A DNA stretch of 64,000 nucleotides from Rugalucina vietnamica (lineage: Eukaryota > Mollusca > Bivalvia > Lucinida > Lucinidae): positions 13,951,726 through 14,015,725 of the forward strand of contig OZ024876.1 in the NCBI GenBank assembly GCA_964017185.1, given 5' to 3'. This document shows, piece after piece, positions 36,701 through 47,939 of this stretch. The notes under the pieces are model-generated. The model saw only the letters and a list, made by a program, of their open reading frames with translations, was not told the origin of the DNA and made no database searches. Both the position numbers and the translations under genes were made by a program. Each line of letters opens with the position of its first letter. Position 1 is the first letter of the stretch.

Positions 36701-39687
36701 TAAACTCGGTGGGGTTCTGTGAGAAACCAGCCCGAGTTGGTACCGACACATTGCAATACTGTACAGAAATTTCCATTTTCGGTCATCTTTGTACCCCTAT
36801 TTCTCGAAAACCAGAGTTTTCCCGACATAGCCGCTTATATGGTCTAAAAGTACATCCCTTCTACTGTAAATCCCACTAGGTCGCTTGCTCCCTAAACTCC
36901 GTGCTCGCCAATCACAGGGGTACCTTATACCCCACCCCCAAACCCATGAATGTTCACGTTTCCCAATGTTTGAGTTAAAATTTCCGTCAAACCAGAGTTT
37001 TCCCAGTAAAACTGACCTATGGGCTGTAAAGGCACTTGTATGGACTACAAGCCCCACTGGGCCTCGAACTCCCTAAACTCGGTGGGGTTCTGTGAGAAAC
37101 CAGCCCGAGTTGGTACCGACACATTGCAATACTGTACAGAAATTTCCATTTTTGGTCATTTTTGTACCCCTATTTCTAGAAAACTAGAGTTTTCCCGGCA
37201 TAGCCGCTTATGTGGTCTGAAAGTACATTCCTTCTTCTGTACATCCCACTAGGTCGCTTGCTCCCTAAACTCCGCGCACGTCAATGACAGGGGTGCCTCT
37301 TACCCCACCCCCAAACCAATGAATGTTCACGTTTCCCAATGTTTGAGTTGAAATTTCCGACAAACCAGAGTTTTCCCTGTATAACCGACCTATGGGCTGT
37401 AAAGGCACTTGTATGGACTACAAGGCCCACTGGGTCTCGAACTCCCTAAACTCGGTGGGGTTCTGTGAGAAACCAGCCCAAGTTGGTACCGACACATTGC
37501 AATACTGTACAGAAATTTCCATTTTTGGTCATTTTTGTACCCCTATTTCTCGAAAACTAGAGTTTTCCCGGCATAGCCGCTTATGTGGTCTGAAAGTACA
37601 TTCCTTCTTATGTAAATCCCACTAGGTCGCTTGCTCCCTAATCTCCGCGCACGTCAATGACAGGGGTGCCTCTTACCCCACCCCCAAAACCATGAATGTT
37701 CACGTTTCCCAATGTTTGAGTTGAAATTTCCGACAAACCAGAGTTTTCCCAGTATAACCGACCTATGGGCTGTAAAGGCACTTGTATGGACTACAAGCCC
37801 CACTGGGTCTCGAACTCCCTAAACTCGGTGGGGTTCTGTGAGAAACCAGCCCGAGTTGGTACCGACACATTGCAATACTATACAGAAATTTCCATTTTCG
37901 GTCATCTTTGTACCCCTATTTCTCGAAAACCAGAGTTTTCCCGACATAGCCGCTTATATGGTCTGAAAGTTCATCCCTTCTACTGTAAATCCCACTAGGT
38001 CGCTTGCTCCCTAAACTCCGCGCACGTCAATGACAGGGGTGCCTCATACCCCACCCCCAAACCCATGAATGTTCACGTTTCCCAATGTTTGAGTTGAAAT
38101 TTCCGACAAACCAGAGTTTTCCCAGTATTACCGACCTATGGGCTGTAAAGGCACTTGTATGGACTACAAGGCCCACTGGGTCTCGAACTCCCTAAACTCG
38201 GTGGGGTTCTGTGAGAAACCAGCCCGTGTTGGTACCGACACATTGCAATACTGTACAGAAATTTCCATTTTCGGTCATTTTTGTACCCCTATTTTTTCGA
38301 AAACTGGAGCTTTCCCGGCATAGCCGCTCATGTGGTTTAAAAGTTCGTCCCTTCTGCTGTAAATCCCACTAGGTCGTTTGCTCCCTAAACACCGCGCACG
38401 TCAATGACAGGGGTGCCTCTTACCCCACCCCCAAACCCATGAATGTTCACGTTTCCCAATGTTTGAGTTGAAATTTCCGACAAACCAGAGTTTTCCCAGT
38501 ATAACCGACCTATGGGCTGTAAAGGCACTTGTATGGACTACAAGCCTCACTGGATCTCGAACTCCCTAAACTCGGTGGGGTTCTGTGAGAAACCAGCCCG
38601 AGTTGGTACCGACACATTGCAATACTATACAGAAATTTCCATTTTTCGTCATTTTTGTACCCCTATTTCTCGAAAACTAGAGTTTTCCCGGCATAGCCGC
38701 TTATGTGGTCTGAAAGTACATTCCTTCTACTGTAAATCCCACTAGGTCGCTTGCTCCCTAAACTCCGCGCACGTCAATGACAGGGGTGCCTCTTACCCCA
38801 CCCCCAAAACCATGAATGTTCACGTTTCCCAATGTTTGAGTTGAAATTTCGGACAAACCAGAGTTTTCCCAGTATAACCGACCTATGGGCTGTAAAGGCA
38901 CTTGTATAAACTACAAGCCCCACTGGGTCTCGAACTCCCTAAACTCGGTGGGGTTCTGTGAGAAACCAGCCCGAGTTGGTACCGACACATTGCAATACTA
39001 TACAGAAATTTCCATTTTCGGTCATCTTTGTACCCCTATTTCTCGAAAACCAGAGTTTTCCCGACATAGCCGCTTATATGGTCTGAAAGTACATCCCTTC
39101 TACTGTTAATCCCACTAGGTCGCTTGCTCCCTAAACTCCGCGCACGTCAATGACAGGGGTGCCTCATACCCCACCCCCAAACCCATGAATGTTCACGTTT
39201 CCCAATGTTTGAGTTGAAATTTCCGACAAACCAGAGTTTTCCCAGTATAACCGACCTATGGGCTGTAAAGGCACTTGTATAGACTACAAGCCCCACTGGG
39301 TCTCGAACTCCCTAAACTCGGTGGGGTTCTGTGAGAAACCAGCCCGAGTTGGTACCGACACATTGCAATACTGTACAGAAATTTCCATTTTCGGTCATCT
39401 TTGTACCCCTATTTCTCGAAAACCAGAGTTTTCCCGACATAGCCGCTTATATGGTCTAAAAGTACATCCCTTCTTCTGTAAATCCCACTAGGTCGCTTGC
39501 TCCCTAATCTCCGTGCTCGCCAATCACAGGGGTACCTTATACCCCACCCCCAAACAAATGAATGTTCACGTTTCCCAATGTTTGAGTTAAAATTTCCGAC
39601 AAACCAGAGTTTTCCCAGTATAACCGACCTATGGGCTGTAAAGGCATTTGTATGGAATACAAGCCCCACTGGGTCTCGAACTCCCTA
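33719..39687 (+). repeat. 16-monomer higher-order repeat, copy 2
   Basis: Near-identical partner of 27750-33718. Confidence 0.85.
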
Positions 39688-42608
39688 AACTCGGGGGGGT
39701 TCTGTGAGAAACCAGCCCGAGTTGGTACCGACACATTGCAAAACTATACAGAAATTTCCATTTTTGGTCAGTTTTGTACCCCTGTTTCTCGAAAACTAGA
39801 GTTTTCCCGGCATAGCCAATTATGTGGTCTAAAAGTACATCCATTCTACTGTAAATCCCACTAGGTCGCTTGCTCCCTAAACTCCGCGCACGTCAATGAC
39901 AGGGGTGTCTCATACCCCACCCCCAAACCCATGAATGTTCACGTTTTCCAATGTTTGAGTTGAAATTTCCGACAAACCAGAGTTTTCCCAGTATTACCGT
40001 CCTATGGGCTGTAAAGGCACTTGTATGGACTACAAGGCCCACTGGGTCTCGAACTCCCTAAACTCGGTGGGGTTCTGTGAGAAACCAGCCCGAGTTGGTA
40101 CCGACACATTGCAATACTGTACAGAAATTTCCATTTTCGGTCATCTTTGTACCCCTATTTCACGAAAACCAGAGTTTTCCCGACATAGCCGCTTATATGG
40201 TCTAAAAGTACATCCCTTCTACTGTAAATCCCACTAGGTCGCTTGCTCCCTAAACTCCGTGCTCGCCAATCACAGGGGTACCTTATACCCCACCCCCAAA
40301 CCCATGAATGTTCACGTTTCCCAATGTTTGAGTTAAAATTTCCGTCAAACCAGAGTTTTCCCAGTAAAACTGACCTATGGGCTGTAAAGGCACTTGTATG
40401 GACTACAAGCCCCACTGGGCCTCGAACTCCCTAAACTCGGTGGGGTTCTGTGAGAAACCAGCCCGAGTTGGTACCGACACATTGCAATACTGTACAGAAA
40501 TTTCCATTTTTGGTCATTTTTGTACCCCTTTTTCTAGAAAACTAGAGTTTATAGCCGCTTATGTGGTCTGAAAGTACATTCCTTCTTCTGTAAATCCCAC
40601 TAGGTCGCTTGCTCCCTAAACTCCGCGCAAGTCAATGACAGGGGTGCCTCTTACCCCACCCCCAAACCAATGAATGTTCACGTTTCCCAATGTTTGAGTT
40701 GAAATTTCCGACAAACCAGAGTTTTCCCTGTATAACCGACCTATGGGCTGTAAAGGCACTTGTATGGACTACAAGGCCCACTGGGTCTCGAACTCCCTAA
40801 ACTCGGTGGGGTTCTGTGAGAAACCAGCCCGAGTTGGTACCGACACATTGCAATACTGTACAGAAATTTCCATTTTTGGTCATTTTTGTACCCCTATTTC
40901 TCGAAAACTAGAGTTTTCCCGGCATAGCCGCTTATGTGGTCTGAAAGTACATTCCTTCTTATGTAAATCCCACTAGGTCGCTTGCTCCCTAATCTCCGCG
41001 CACGTCAATGACAGGGGTGCCTCTTACCCCACCCCCAAAACCATGAATGTTCACGTTTCCCAATGTTTGAGTTGAAATTTCCGACAAACCAGAGTTTTCC
41101 CAGTATAACCGACCTATGGGCTGTAAAGGCACTTGTATGGACTACAAGCCCCACTGGGTCTCGAACTCCCTAAACTCGGTGGGGTTCTGTGAGAAACCAG
41201 CCCGAGTTGGTACCGACACATTGCAATACTATACAGAAATTTCCATTTTCGGTCATCTTTGTACCCCTATTTCTCGAAAACCAGAGTTTTCCCGACATAG
41301 CCGCTTATATGGTCTGAAAGTACATCCCTTCTACTGTAAATCCCACTAGGTCGCTTGCTCCCTTAACTCCGCGCACGTCAATGACAGGGGTGCCTCATAC
41401 CCCACCCCCAAACCCATGAATGTTCACGTTTCCCAATGTTTGAGTTGAAATTTCCGACAAACCAGAGTTTTCCCAGTATTACCGACCTATGGGCTGTAAA
41501 GGCACTTGTATGGACTACAAGGCCCACTGGGTCTCGAACTCCCTAAACTCGGTGGGGTTCTGTGAGAAACCAGCCCGTGTTGGTACCGACACATTGCAAT
41601 ACTGTACAGAAATTTCCATTTTCGGTCATTTTTGTACCCCTATTTTTTCGAAAACTGGAGCTTTCCCGGCATAGCCGCTCATGTGGTTTAAAAGTTCGTC
41701 CCTTCTGCTGTAAATCCCACTAGGTCGTTTGCTCCCTAAACACCGCGCACGTCAATGACAGGGGTGCCTCTTACCCCACCCCCAAACCCATGAATGTTCA
41801 CGTTTCCCAATGTTTGAGTTGAAATTTCCGACAAACCAGAGTTTTCCCAGTATAACCGACCTATGGGCTGTAAAGGCACTTGTATGGACTACAAGCCTCA
41901 CTGGATCTCGAACTCCCTAAACTCGGTGGGGTTCTGTGAGAAACCAGCCCGAGTTGGTACCGACACATTGCAATACTATACAGAAATTTCCATTTTTCGT
42001 CATTTTTGTACCCCTATTTTTCGAAAACTAGAGTTTTCCCGGCATAGCCGCTTATGTGGTCTGAAAGTACATTCCTTCTACTGTAAATCCCACTAGGTCG
42101 CTTGCTCCCTAAACTCCGCGCACGTCAATGACAGGGGTGCCTCTTACCCCACCCCCAAAACCATGAATGTTCACGTTTCCCAATGTTTGAGTTGAAATTT
42201 CCGACAAACCAGAGTTTTCCCAGTATAACCGACCTATGGGCTGTAAAGGCACTTGTATAAACTACAAGCCCCACTGGGTCTCGAACTCCCTAAACTCGGT
42301 GGGGTTCTGTGAGAAACCAGCCCGAGTTGGTACCGACACATTGCAATACTATACAGAAATTTCCATTTTCGGTCATCTTTGTACCCCTATTTCTCGAAAA
42401 CCAGAGTTTTCCCGACATAGCCGCTTATATGGTCTGAAAGTACATCCCTTCTACTGTTAATCCCACTAGGTCGCTTGCTCCCTAAACTCCGCGCACGTCA
42501 ATGACAGGGGTGCCTCATACCCCACCCCCAAACCCATGAATGTTCACGTTTTCCAATGTTTGAGTTGAAATTTCCGACAAACCAGAGTTTTCCCAGTATA
42601 ACCGATCT
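39258..42608 (+). repeat. 9-monomer higher-order repeat, third partial copy
   Basis: The monomer series beginning at 29931 and 35900 recurs here (offset 3,358 bp from 35900). A 7-bp deletion near 40550 shortens the offset to 3,351 bp. The marker AACTCGGGGGGGTTCTG recurs at about 39688. Confidence 0.8.
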
Positions 42609-43970
42609 ATGGGCTGTAAAGGCACTTGTATGGACTACAAGCCCCACTGGGTCTCGAACTCCCTAAACTCGGTGGGGTTCTGTGAGAAACCAGCCCGAGT
42701 TGGTACCGACACATTGCAATACTGTACAGAAATTTCCATTTTTGGTCATTTTTGTACCCCTATTTTTTCGAAAACTAGAGTTTTCCCGGCATAGCCGCTT
42801 ATGTGGTCTAAAAGTACATCCCTTCTACTGTAAATCCCACTAGGTCGCTTGCTCCCTAAACTCCGCGCACGTCAATGACAGGGGTGCCTCTTACCCCACC
42901 CCCAAACCCATGAATGTTCACGTTTTCCAATGTTTGAGTTGAAATTTCCGACAAACCAGAGTTTTCCCAGTATAACCGACCTATCGGCTGTAAAGGCACT
43001 TGTATGGACTACAAGCCCCACTGGGTCTCGAACTCCCTAAACTCGGTGGGGTTCTGTGAGAAACCAGCCCGAGTTGGTACCAACACATTGCAAAACTGTA
43101 CAGAAATTTCCATTTTTGGTCATTTTTGTACCCCTATTTCTAGAAAACTAGAGTTTTCCCGGCATAGCCGCTTATGTGGTCTGAAAATACATCCCTTCTA
43201 CTGTAAATCCCACTAGGTCGCTTGCTCCCTAAACTCCGTGCACGTCAATGACAGGGGTGCCTTATACCCCACCCCAAACCCATGAATGTTCACGTTTCCC
43301 AATGTTTGAGTTGAAATTTTCGACAAACCAGAGTTTTCCCAGTATAACCGACCTATGGGCTGTAAAGGCACTTGTATGGACTACAAGACCCACTGGGTCT
43401 CGAACTCCCTAAACTCGGTGGGGTTTTGTGAGAAACCAGCCCGAGTTGGTACCGACACATTGCAATACTATACAGAAATTTCCATTTTTCGTCATTTTTG
43501 TACCCCTATTTCTCGAAAACTAGAGTTTTCCCGGCATAGCCGCTTATGTGGTCTGAAAGTACATTCCTTCTACTGTAAATCCCACTAGGTCGCTTGCTCC
43601 CTAAACTCCGCGCACGTCAATGACAGGGGTGCCTCTTACCCCACCCGCAAACCCATGAATGTTCACGTTTCCCAATGTTTGAGTTGAAATTTCCGACAAA
43701 CCAGAGTTTTCCCAATATAACCGACCTATGGGCTGTAAAGGCACTTGTATAGACTACAAGCCCCACTGGGTCTCGAACTCCCTAAACTCGGTGGGGTTCC
43801 GTGAGAAACCCGCCCGTGTTGGTACCGACACATTGCAATACTATACAGAAATTTCCATTTTCGGTCATCAAAGTTTTCCCGACATAGCCGCTTATGTGGT
43901 CTGAAAGTACATCCCTTCTACTGTAAATCCCACTAGGTCGCTTGCTCCCTAAACTCCGCGCACGTCAATG

Positions 43971-44127
43971 CGGCTGTTTCGGCTACATATGCCAGCAATT
44001 TCTGCTACTTCGGCTGGTCAGGCTACTCCGGCCAGCCGAAGTAGCCTACCTCGGCTGGTCAGGCTACTCCGGCCAGCCGAAGTAGCCTACCTCGGCTGGT
44101 CAGGCTACTTCGGCTAACTTCACCCAT
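43971..44127 (-). repeat. Right outer domain of the terminal inverted repeat
   Basis: The inverse of 14753-14909 with no difference seen over 157 bp, ending CGGCTAACTTCACCCAT. Confidence 0.92.
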
Positions 44128-44140
44128 CTCTTCTATGCAG
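44128..44140. repeat. Right target-site duplication of the giant element
   Basis: CTCTTCTATGCAG, identical to 14740-14752. Confidence 0.9.
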
Positions 44141-44273
44141 ATGACAAAACGTGATTACTATGACCTGACAGTCAGCACAAAAACAGAGGTTGAACAACCA
44201 GCGCATGTAATTCAAACGTTCAATGACACAAAACGAACAAAACATTCTATGGTCATCATTCGAACAAAATAAA
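44128..44273 (+). pseudogene. LINE reverse transcriptase remnant, 3' part
   Basis: It begins with the second copy of the target duplication and completes the motif LFYADD. A frameshifted downstream stretch reads DYYDLTVSTKTEVEQPAH, like the post-YADD region of non-LTR RTs (Asp-Leu-Thr-Ile-Ser-x-Lys-Lys-Thr-Glu-Val). It is decayed. Confidence 0.75.
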
Positions 44274-44558
44274 ATCGGCTACCAAACCCAAATGTTTCAG
44301 TTTTATTAAATCGGCCCCCAAATTCTGGCGAAGACGATACTTGAGCGTTTGTGAGCATGGTGGCTTTGATGAGCATGTGTTGCTGATATTTCGAACAGAA
44401 TATTCATTCGTTTCCCATACCCATGGCTACTCAATATACGGTTTGGCTTTTATCGGCCAAGCGGTTTCAGAGAAGGAAATATTTGATTGATCATGGCCAT
44501 AATATAAGCTCACCATGTGAACCTTATGTCAGGGTGAATCAAATAACAGTGGACTTAC

Positions 44559-44695
44559 CGTCCATCCTCCTCCATCTGTCGTCAGATCACAGTAGGATGT
44601 CACTGGACAGGATGAGGTACCACAAGGGTACAACATGTACACGCCGGAACTTGTTGAGCCTAAGTCTAACACCTCCTTGCAGTTCCCAGCCAATC
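44559..44695 (-). CDS. Exon: N-terminal part of the fibrinogen-related domain
   Basis: After a 2-base completion of a phase 1 codon, 45 codons encode the start of a FReD. The segment NCKEVLDLGSTSSGVYMLYP matches the family opening (Cys-x-x-Val/Ile, then Ser/Gly-Val-Tyr) and the exon ends in the hallmark YCDLTTDGGGWT. The acceptor is CTCTTCCAG and the donor ACG/GTAAGT, leaving phase 0. Two extra cysteines (CGTSSC) lie between the two usual ones and could form a small additional disulfide loop. The exon sits only about 430 bp from the end of the giant satellite element that fills the next intron. Confidence 0.9.
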
Positions 44696-45189
44696 CTGGA
44701 AGAGAGTAAACTCAGAATTGGTGTTAATAAATCTCAGCTTCAGTCAATGACACCTATAAATTCAAACTGAGAAAAAAGGCACATTTCAATTATTTTGCAA
44801 ATATGAATGGGTGTGTTAAATGCACTCTAAGAAGCATCCAGTTTGTTAAGGCGAATGTTAAACAAACTGGTTTTACTTGGACTTTGCTTAAACGTCGTAA
44901 AGTCAATATAGTTTTTCATTCATTGTTGGACAACTACACCGCTTCCTCAGTGTTAACTATATAGTACAAAATGGGAAGTCTACGTGTCTTGCTAAAGGAA
45001 ACATACAGTGCTAGTGTGGTCCGGAGTCCGACGGAGTCCGACGCACTTACCACGAGGCAACCGCGTTTCTCTGAAAAGGAAATTATTTTTCTTCATAAAT
45101 TTGATAACTAATCATGAATTACGAAACCGAACCTTCAGGCACTAAGCTGCTCCGATTAATACGTATTTATAACAGGGTAGTGAGTTTAC

Positions 45190-45363
45190 CTGAGGCACAT
45201 TGTGGTTCTGTTCCAGTCCAGTTTCCATCTATCAAACAATACCTTACCAGATCACCGCTGATCGGGCCGTAATCACAGCTGTAAGTCGCTGTAATGCCGG
45301 GAACCTGAGGCCCAGAGACGCTCACAGTACCATTATCTGGGGATCCAAGACTTGGACACTGTA
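45190..45363 (-). CDS. Exon: sushi/CCP domain
   Basis: This exon encodes 57 complete codons of a complement control protein (sushi) module. The four expected cysteines are present in the segments QCPSLG, YSCDYG, RYCLIDGNW and PQCAS, and the conserved tryptophan lies just before the last cysteine. The acceptor is ATCCAG and the donor CAG/GTAAAC. Both borders are phase 1, the symmetric arrangement typical of shuffled sushi exons. The exon splices in frame to the FReD exon at 44559-44695. Sushi domains mediate protein-protein contact in extracellular proteins; the partner here is unknown. Exons to its 5' side could not be identified. Confidence 0.85.
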
Positions 45364-45431
45364 CTGGATGACAGAAATAGAGACAGCTCTAAAATCATTA
45401 CATATTACATTTCTGTTGATTTTATTTGTTG

Positions 45432-45530
45432 CTTGAAACATAGATTGTACATTGTAGAACCGCTTCGTCGAGGAGATGCAAACGAGTACCCACAATTTAT
45501 GTTTTTAAATGAACACGAACAATGTACATG
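45432..45530. mobile_element. MITE family B, short derivative
   Basis: GAAACATAGATTGTACATTG and GAGTACCCACAATTTATGTTTT face each other around a degraded AACCGCTTCGTCGAGG hairpin. The outer ends are missing. Confidence 0.5.
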
Positions 45531-45832
45531 TATATAGTGCGATTTTGTAACGGCCATTTTGTTTCCGTGTTCCGCTAACTATACAGTTAAAACGGGACAC
45601 TGCTGGTCACGGCGAGGCGACAATAAACAATGCGGCCACTGCACCCATGTAAACTTTACCCGACCCGCAGGGAGTTCAGATCGAGCATCCTATGTTTATG
45701 GCATTTGAGAAACTGAATATTTGTACTAAGCTTGGCAAACGTTATATCAATGTCTTTTGCCTAAAGGACACATAACCGGTTACATTCATGTATATGAGTA
45801 TTGGCCAAAATATAACCAACGTGATTATGTAT

Positions 45833-46627
<795 letters not shown>

Positions 46628-46649
46628 GTATATTGGTGTCGTGTATTTA

Positions 46650-46705
<56 letters not shown>
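46650..46705. repeat. (AAT)n microsatellite
   Basis: About 56 bp of AAT/TAA repeats immediately beyond a MITE A copy. Confidence 0.95.
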
Positions 46706-46707
<2 letters not shown>

Positions 46708-46912
46708 TCATTATCATCATAGTTCTGAATAGTCCTTAAAGAATTGGAAGCAATACTCGTATATATATATATATATTTCTCTTACTAACACGTTACCTAC
46801 TGAATAGACGTCCAGATGATGTAAACTTCAGTCCACACCTAGTCTGTAATATGACAACGACGGAACTGAATTATAATGTTTTCTATTGTAAGGGTTTTAT
46901 ACGTTAGGAAAT

Positions 46913-47146
46913 GAGCCGTCCCATGGGAAAACCAACAATCTACCTAGGCGAAAACAAAGGCGCAGATCAGCTTCGCGGTAACCGCGAAGCTGATCAGCGC
47001 CTTTGTTATCGCTACTCGGATAGTACAATTCCTCTTCTACTTAAATCCGAAATTTCAAGCTTCTAGCTCTTTTCTGTGCTTGTACAGGCCGGTTTGTGTC
47101 AGACCTGTTCGGAAACCACATTGTTGGTTTTCCCACGAGGCGGCTC
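46913..47146. mobile_element. MITE family A copy
   Basis: The ends are GAGCCGTCCCATGGGAAAAC and TTCCCACGAGGCGGCTC. The central perfect hairpin GATCAGCTTCGCGGTAACCG/CGAAGCTGATC is intact. It is the first of three copies in under 0.9 kb. Confidence 0.88.
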
Positions 47147-47182
47147 AAATGTAACTGGAAATCAGCGCAGCTCACCATCTTT

Positions 47183-47417
47183 GAGCCGCGCCGTCAGAAA
47201 ACCGGTCTTCGGGGTTTCCGACCAGGTCTGACACAAACAGACCTGTAAAGTCACCGTAGCAGGCTAGAAGTTTGAAATTTTCGATTGGAGAAAAAAGAGA
47301 AATTGTACTATCCGAGTAGCGAAAACAAAGGCGCTGTCCAGCTGTACAGTTACTGCACAGCTTATCTGCGTCTTTGATTTCGCATAGGCTTTCTACGTTT
47401 TTCTTATGACTCGGCTC
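47183..47417. mobile_element. MITE family A copy, inverse orientation
   Basis: The ends are GAGCCGCGCCGTCAGAAAAC and TTCTTATGACTCGGCTC. The hairpin core is CAGCTGTACAGTTACTGCACAGCT. Confidence 0.8.
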
Positions 47418-47563
47418 ATTTTACAATGAGAAAAATAAGAAATAAAGATAAGAAATAAGATAAATTAAACATTGAAAATGACAGTTTAATTTGATTGCTT
47501 GATAATATTTGAGCGATGACATGAGAATACCCAAACCAAATCTGACTGTATCCCTTATCATTG

Positions 47564-47798
47564 GAGCCGCGTCATGAGAAAACCGGATTTTTGCCTAGGC
47601 GAAAACAAAGGCGCAGATCAGCTTCGCGGTAACCGCGAAGCTGATCAGCGCCTTTGTTTTCGCTACTCGGATAGTACAATTCCTCTTCTACTTAAATCCG
47701 AAATTTCAAGCTTCTAGCTCTTTTCTGAGCGTGTACAGGCCGGTTTGTGTCGGACCTGGTCGGAAACCCCGAAGACCGGTTTTCTCGCGTCGCGACTC
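47564..47798. mobile_element. MITE family A copy
   Basis: The ends are GAGCCGCGTCATGAGAAAAC and GTTTTCTCGCGTCGCGACTC, with an intact central hairpin. Confidence 0.85.
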
Positions 47799-47939
47799 AT
47801 TGTAGAGGAAGAGGCACTGCATATATTGAAACGATAACTTATGCCAGGTGCTTAATATCACATTCTTGTCAACGAATTGTAACGTAATGTATATTTAGAT
47901 TTTCAAAAGTGTCGCGCCCTTAAGTTTAAGTTATAGTAC

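Larger units (their letters stand above)
24227..43970 (+). repeat. Right arm of the satellite array, about 53 monomers
   Basis: 373-bp units in the opposite orientation to the left arm. Typical blocks are CTCCGCGCACGTCAATGACA, CCCATGAATGTTCACGTTTC and TGTGAGAAACCAGCCCGAGT. Most units have one 77-codon open frame starting MGCKGTC, but 373 is not a multiple of three and the frame does not continue between units. Higher-order duplications of 5,969 and 3,358 bp are visible. Confidence 0.95.
14753..44127. mobile_element. Giant TIR-bounded satellite element, foldback-like, 29.4 kb
   Basis: It is bounded by inverted ATGGGTGAAGTTAGCCGAAG ends and flanked by 13-bp direct repeats. It consists of 157-bp outer domains and an inner mass of about 78 copies of a 373-bp monomer. 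Monomers in 14910-24226 face one way and those in 24227-43970 the other. No transposase, helicase or polymerase frame is present. The only open frames are short monomer frames repeated per unit. Foldback elements have inverted repeats made of tandem units with an outer and an inner domain, which is the closest known plan. The size, the 13-bp duplication and the satellite content are unusual, and I cannot assign a superfamily. Confidence 0.85.
2483..45363 (-). other. Sushi plus fibrinogen-related domain gene, five exons, 5' end not found
   Basis: This is the overall locus. Exons at 45190-45363, 44559-44695, 13939-14035, 3696-3866 and 2483-2757 join in one frame: intron phases are 1, 0, 1 and 1, every intron is GT-AG, and the first visible exon opens with the last two bases of a split codon. 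The joined product is 283 residues: one CCP domain, then about 222 residues of FReD, the usual full length of that domain. FReD proteins are mostly secreted lectins that bind acetylated sugars, and in molluscs many act in immune recognition; a sushi plus FReD product would be extracellular. Start codon, signal peptide and promoter were not found within the remaining 18.6 kb. The ligand is unknown. The 30.5-kb intron between exons two and three holds the giant satellite element. Confidence 0.85.

Noticed and set aside
24345-43588. A 77-codon open frame (MGCKGTC...CKSH) present in most monomers, and an 86-codon frame on the other strand
   Set aside because: It recurs only because the monomer recurs. 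Monomer length is not a multiple of three, changes alter amino acids freely (K-P/A/T-H-W, M/I, R/Q), many copies are broken, and both strands are open at once. There is no known domain or start context.
14910-43970. CRISPR-like regular repeats
   Set aside because: Units are contiguous 373-bp satellite monomers without spacers, in a eukaryotic intron.
45053-45072. A possible 20-bp micro-exon on the minus strand between the sushi and FReD exons (TTTTCAG/AGAAACGCGG...CTCGTG/GTAAGT)
   Set aside because: The splice signals are good, but inclusion would shift the frame. Direct joining of the sushi exon (phase 1) to the 44559-44695 exon (phase 1) is already in frame.
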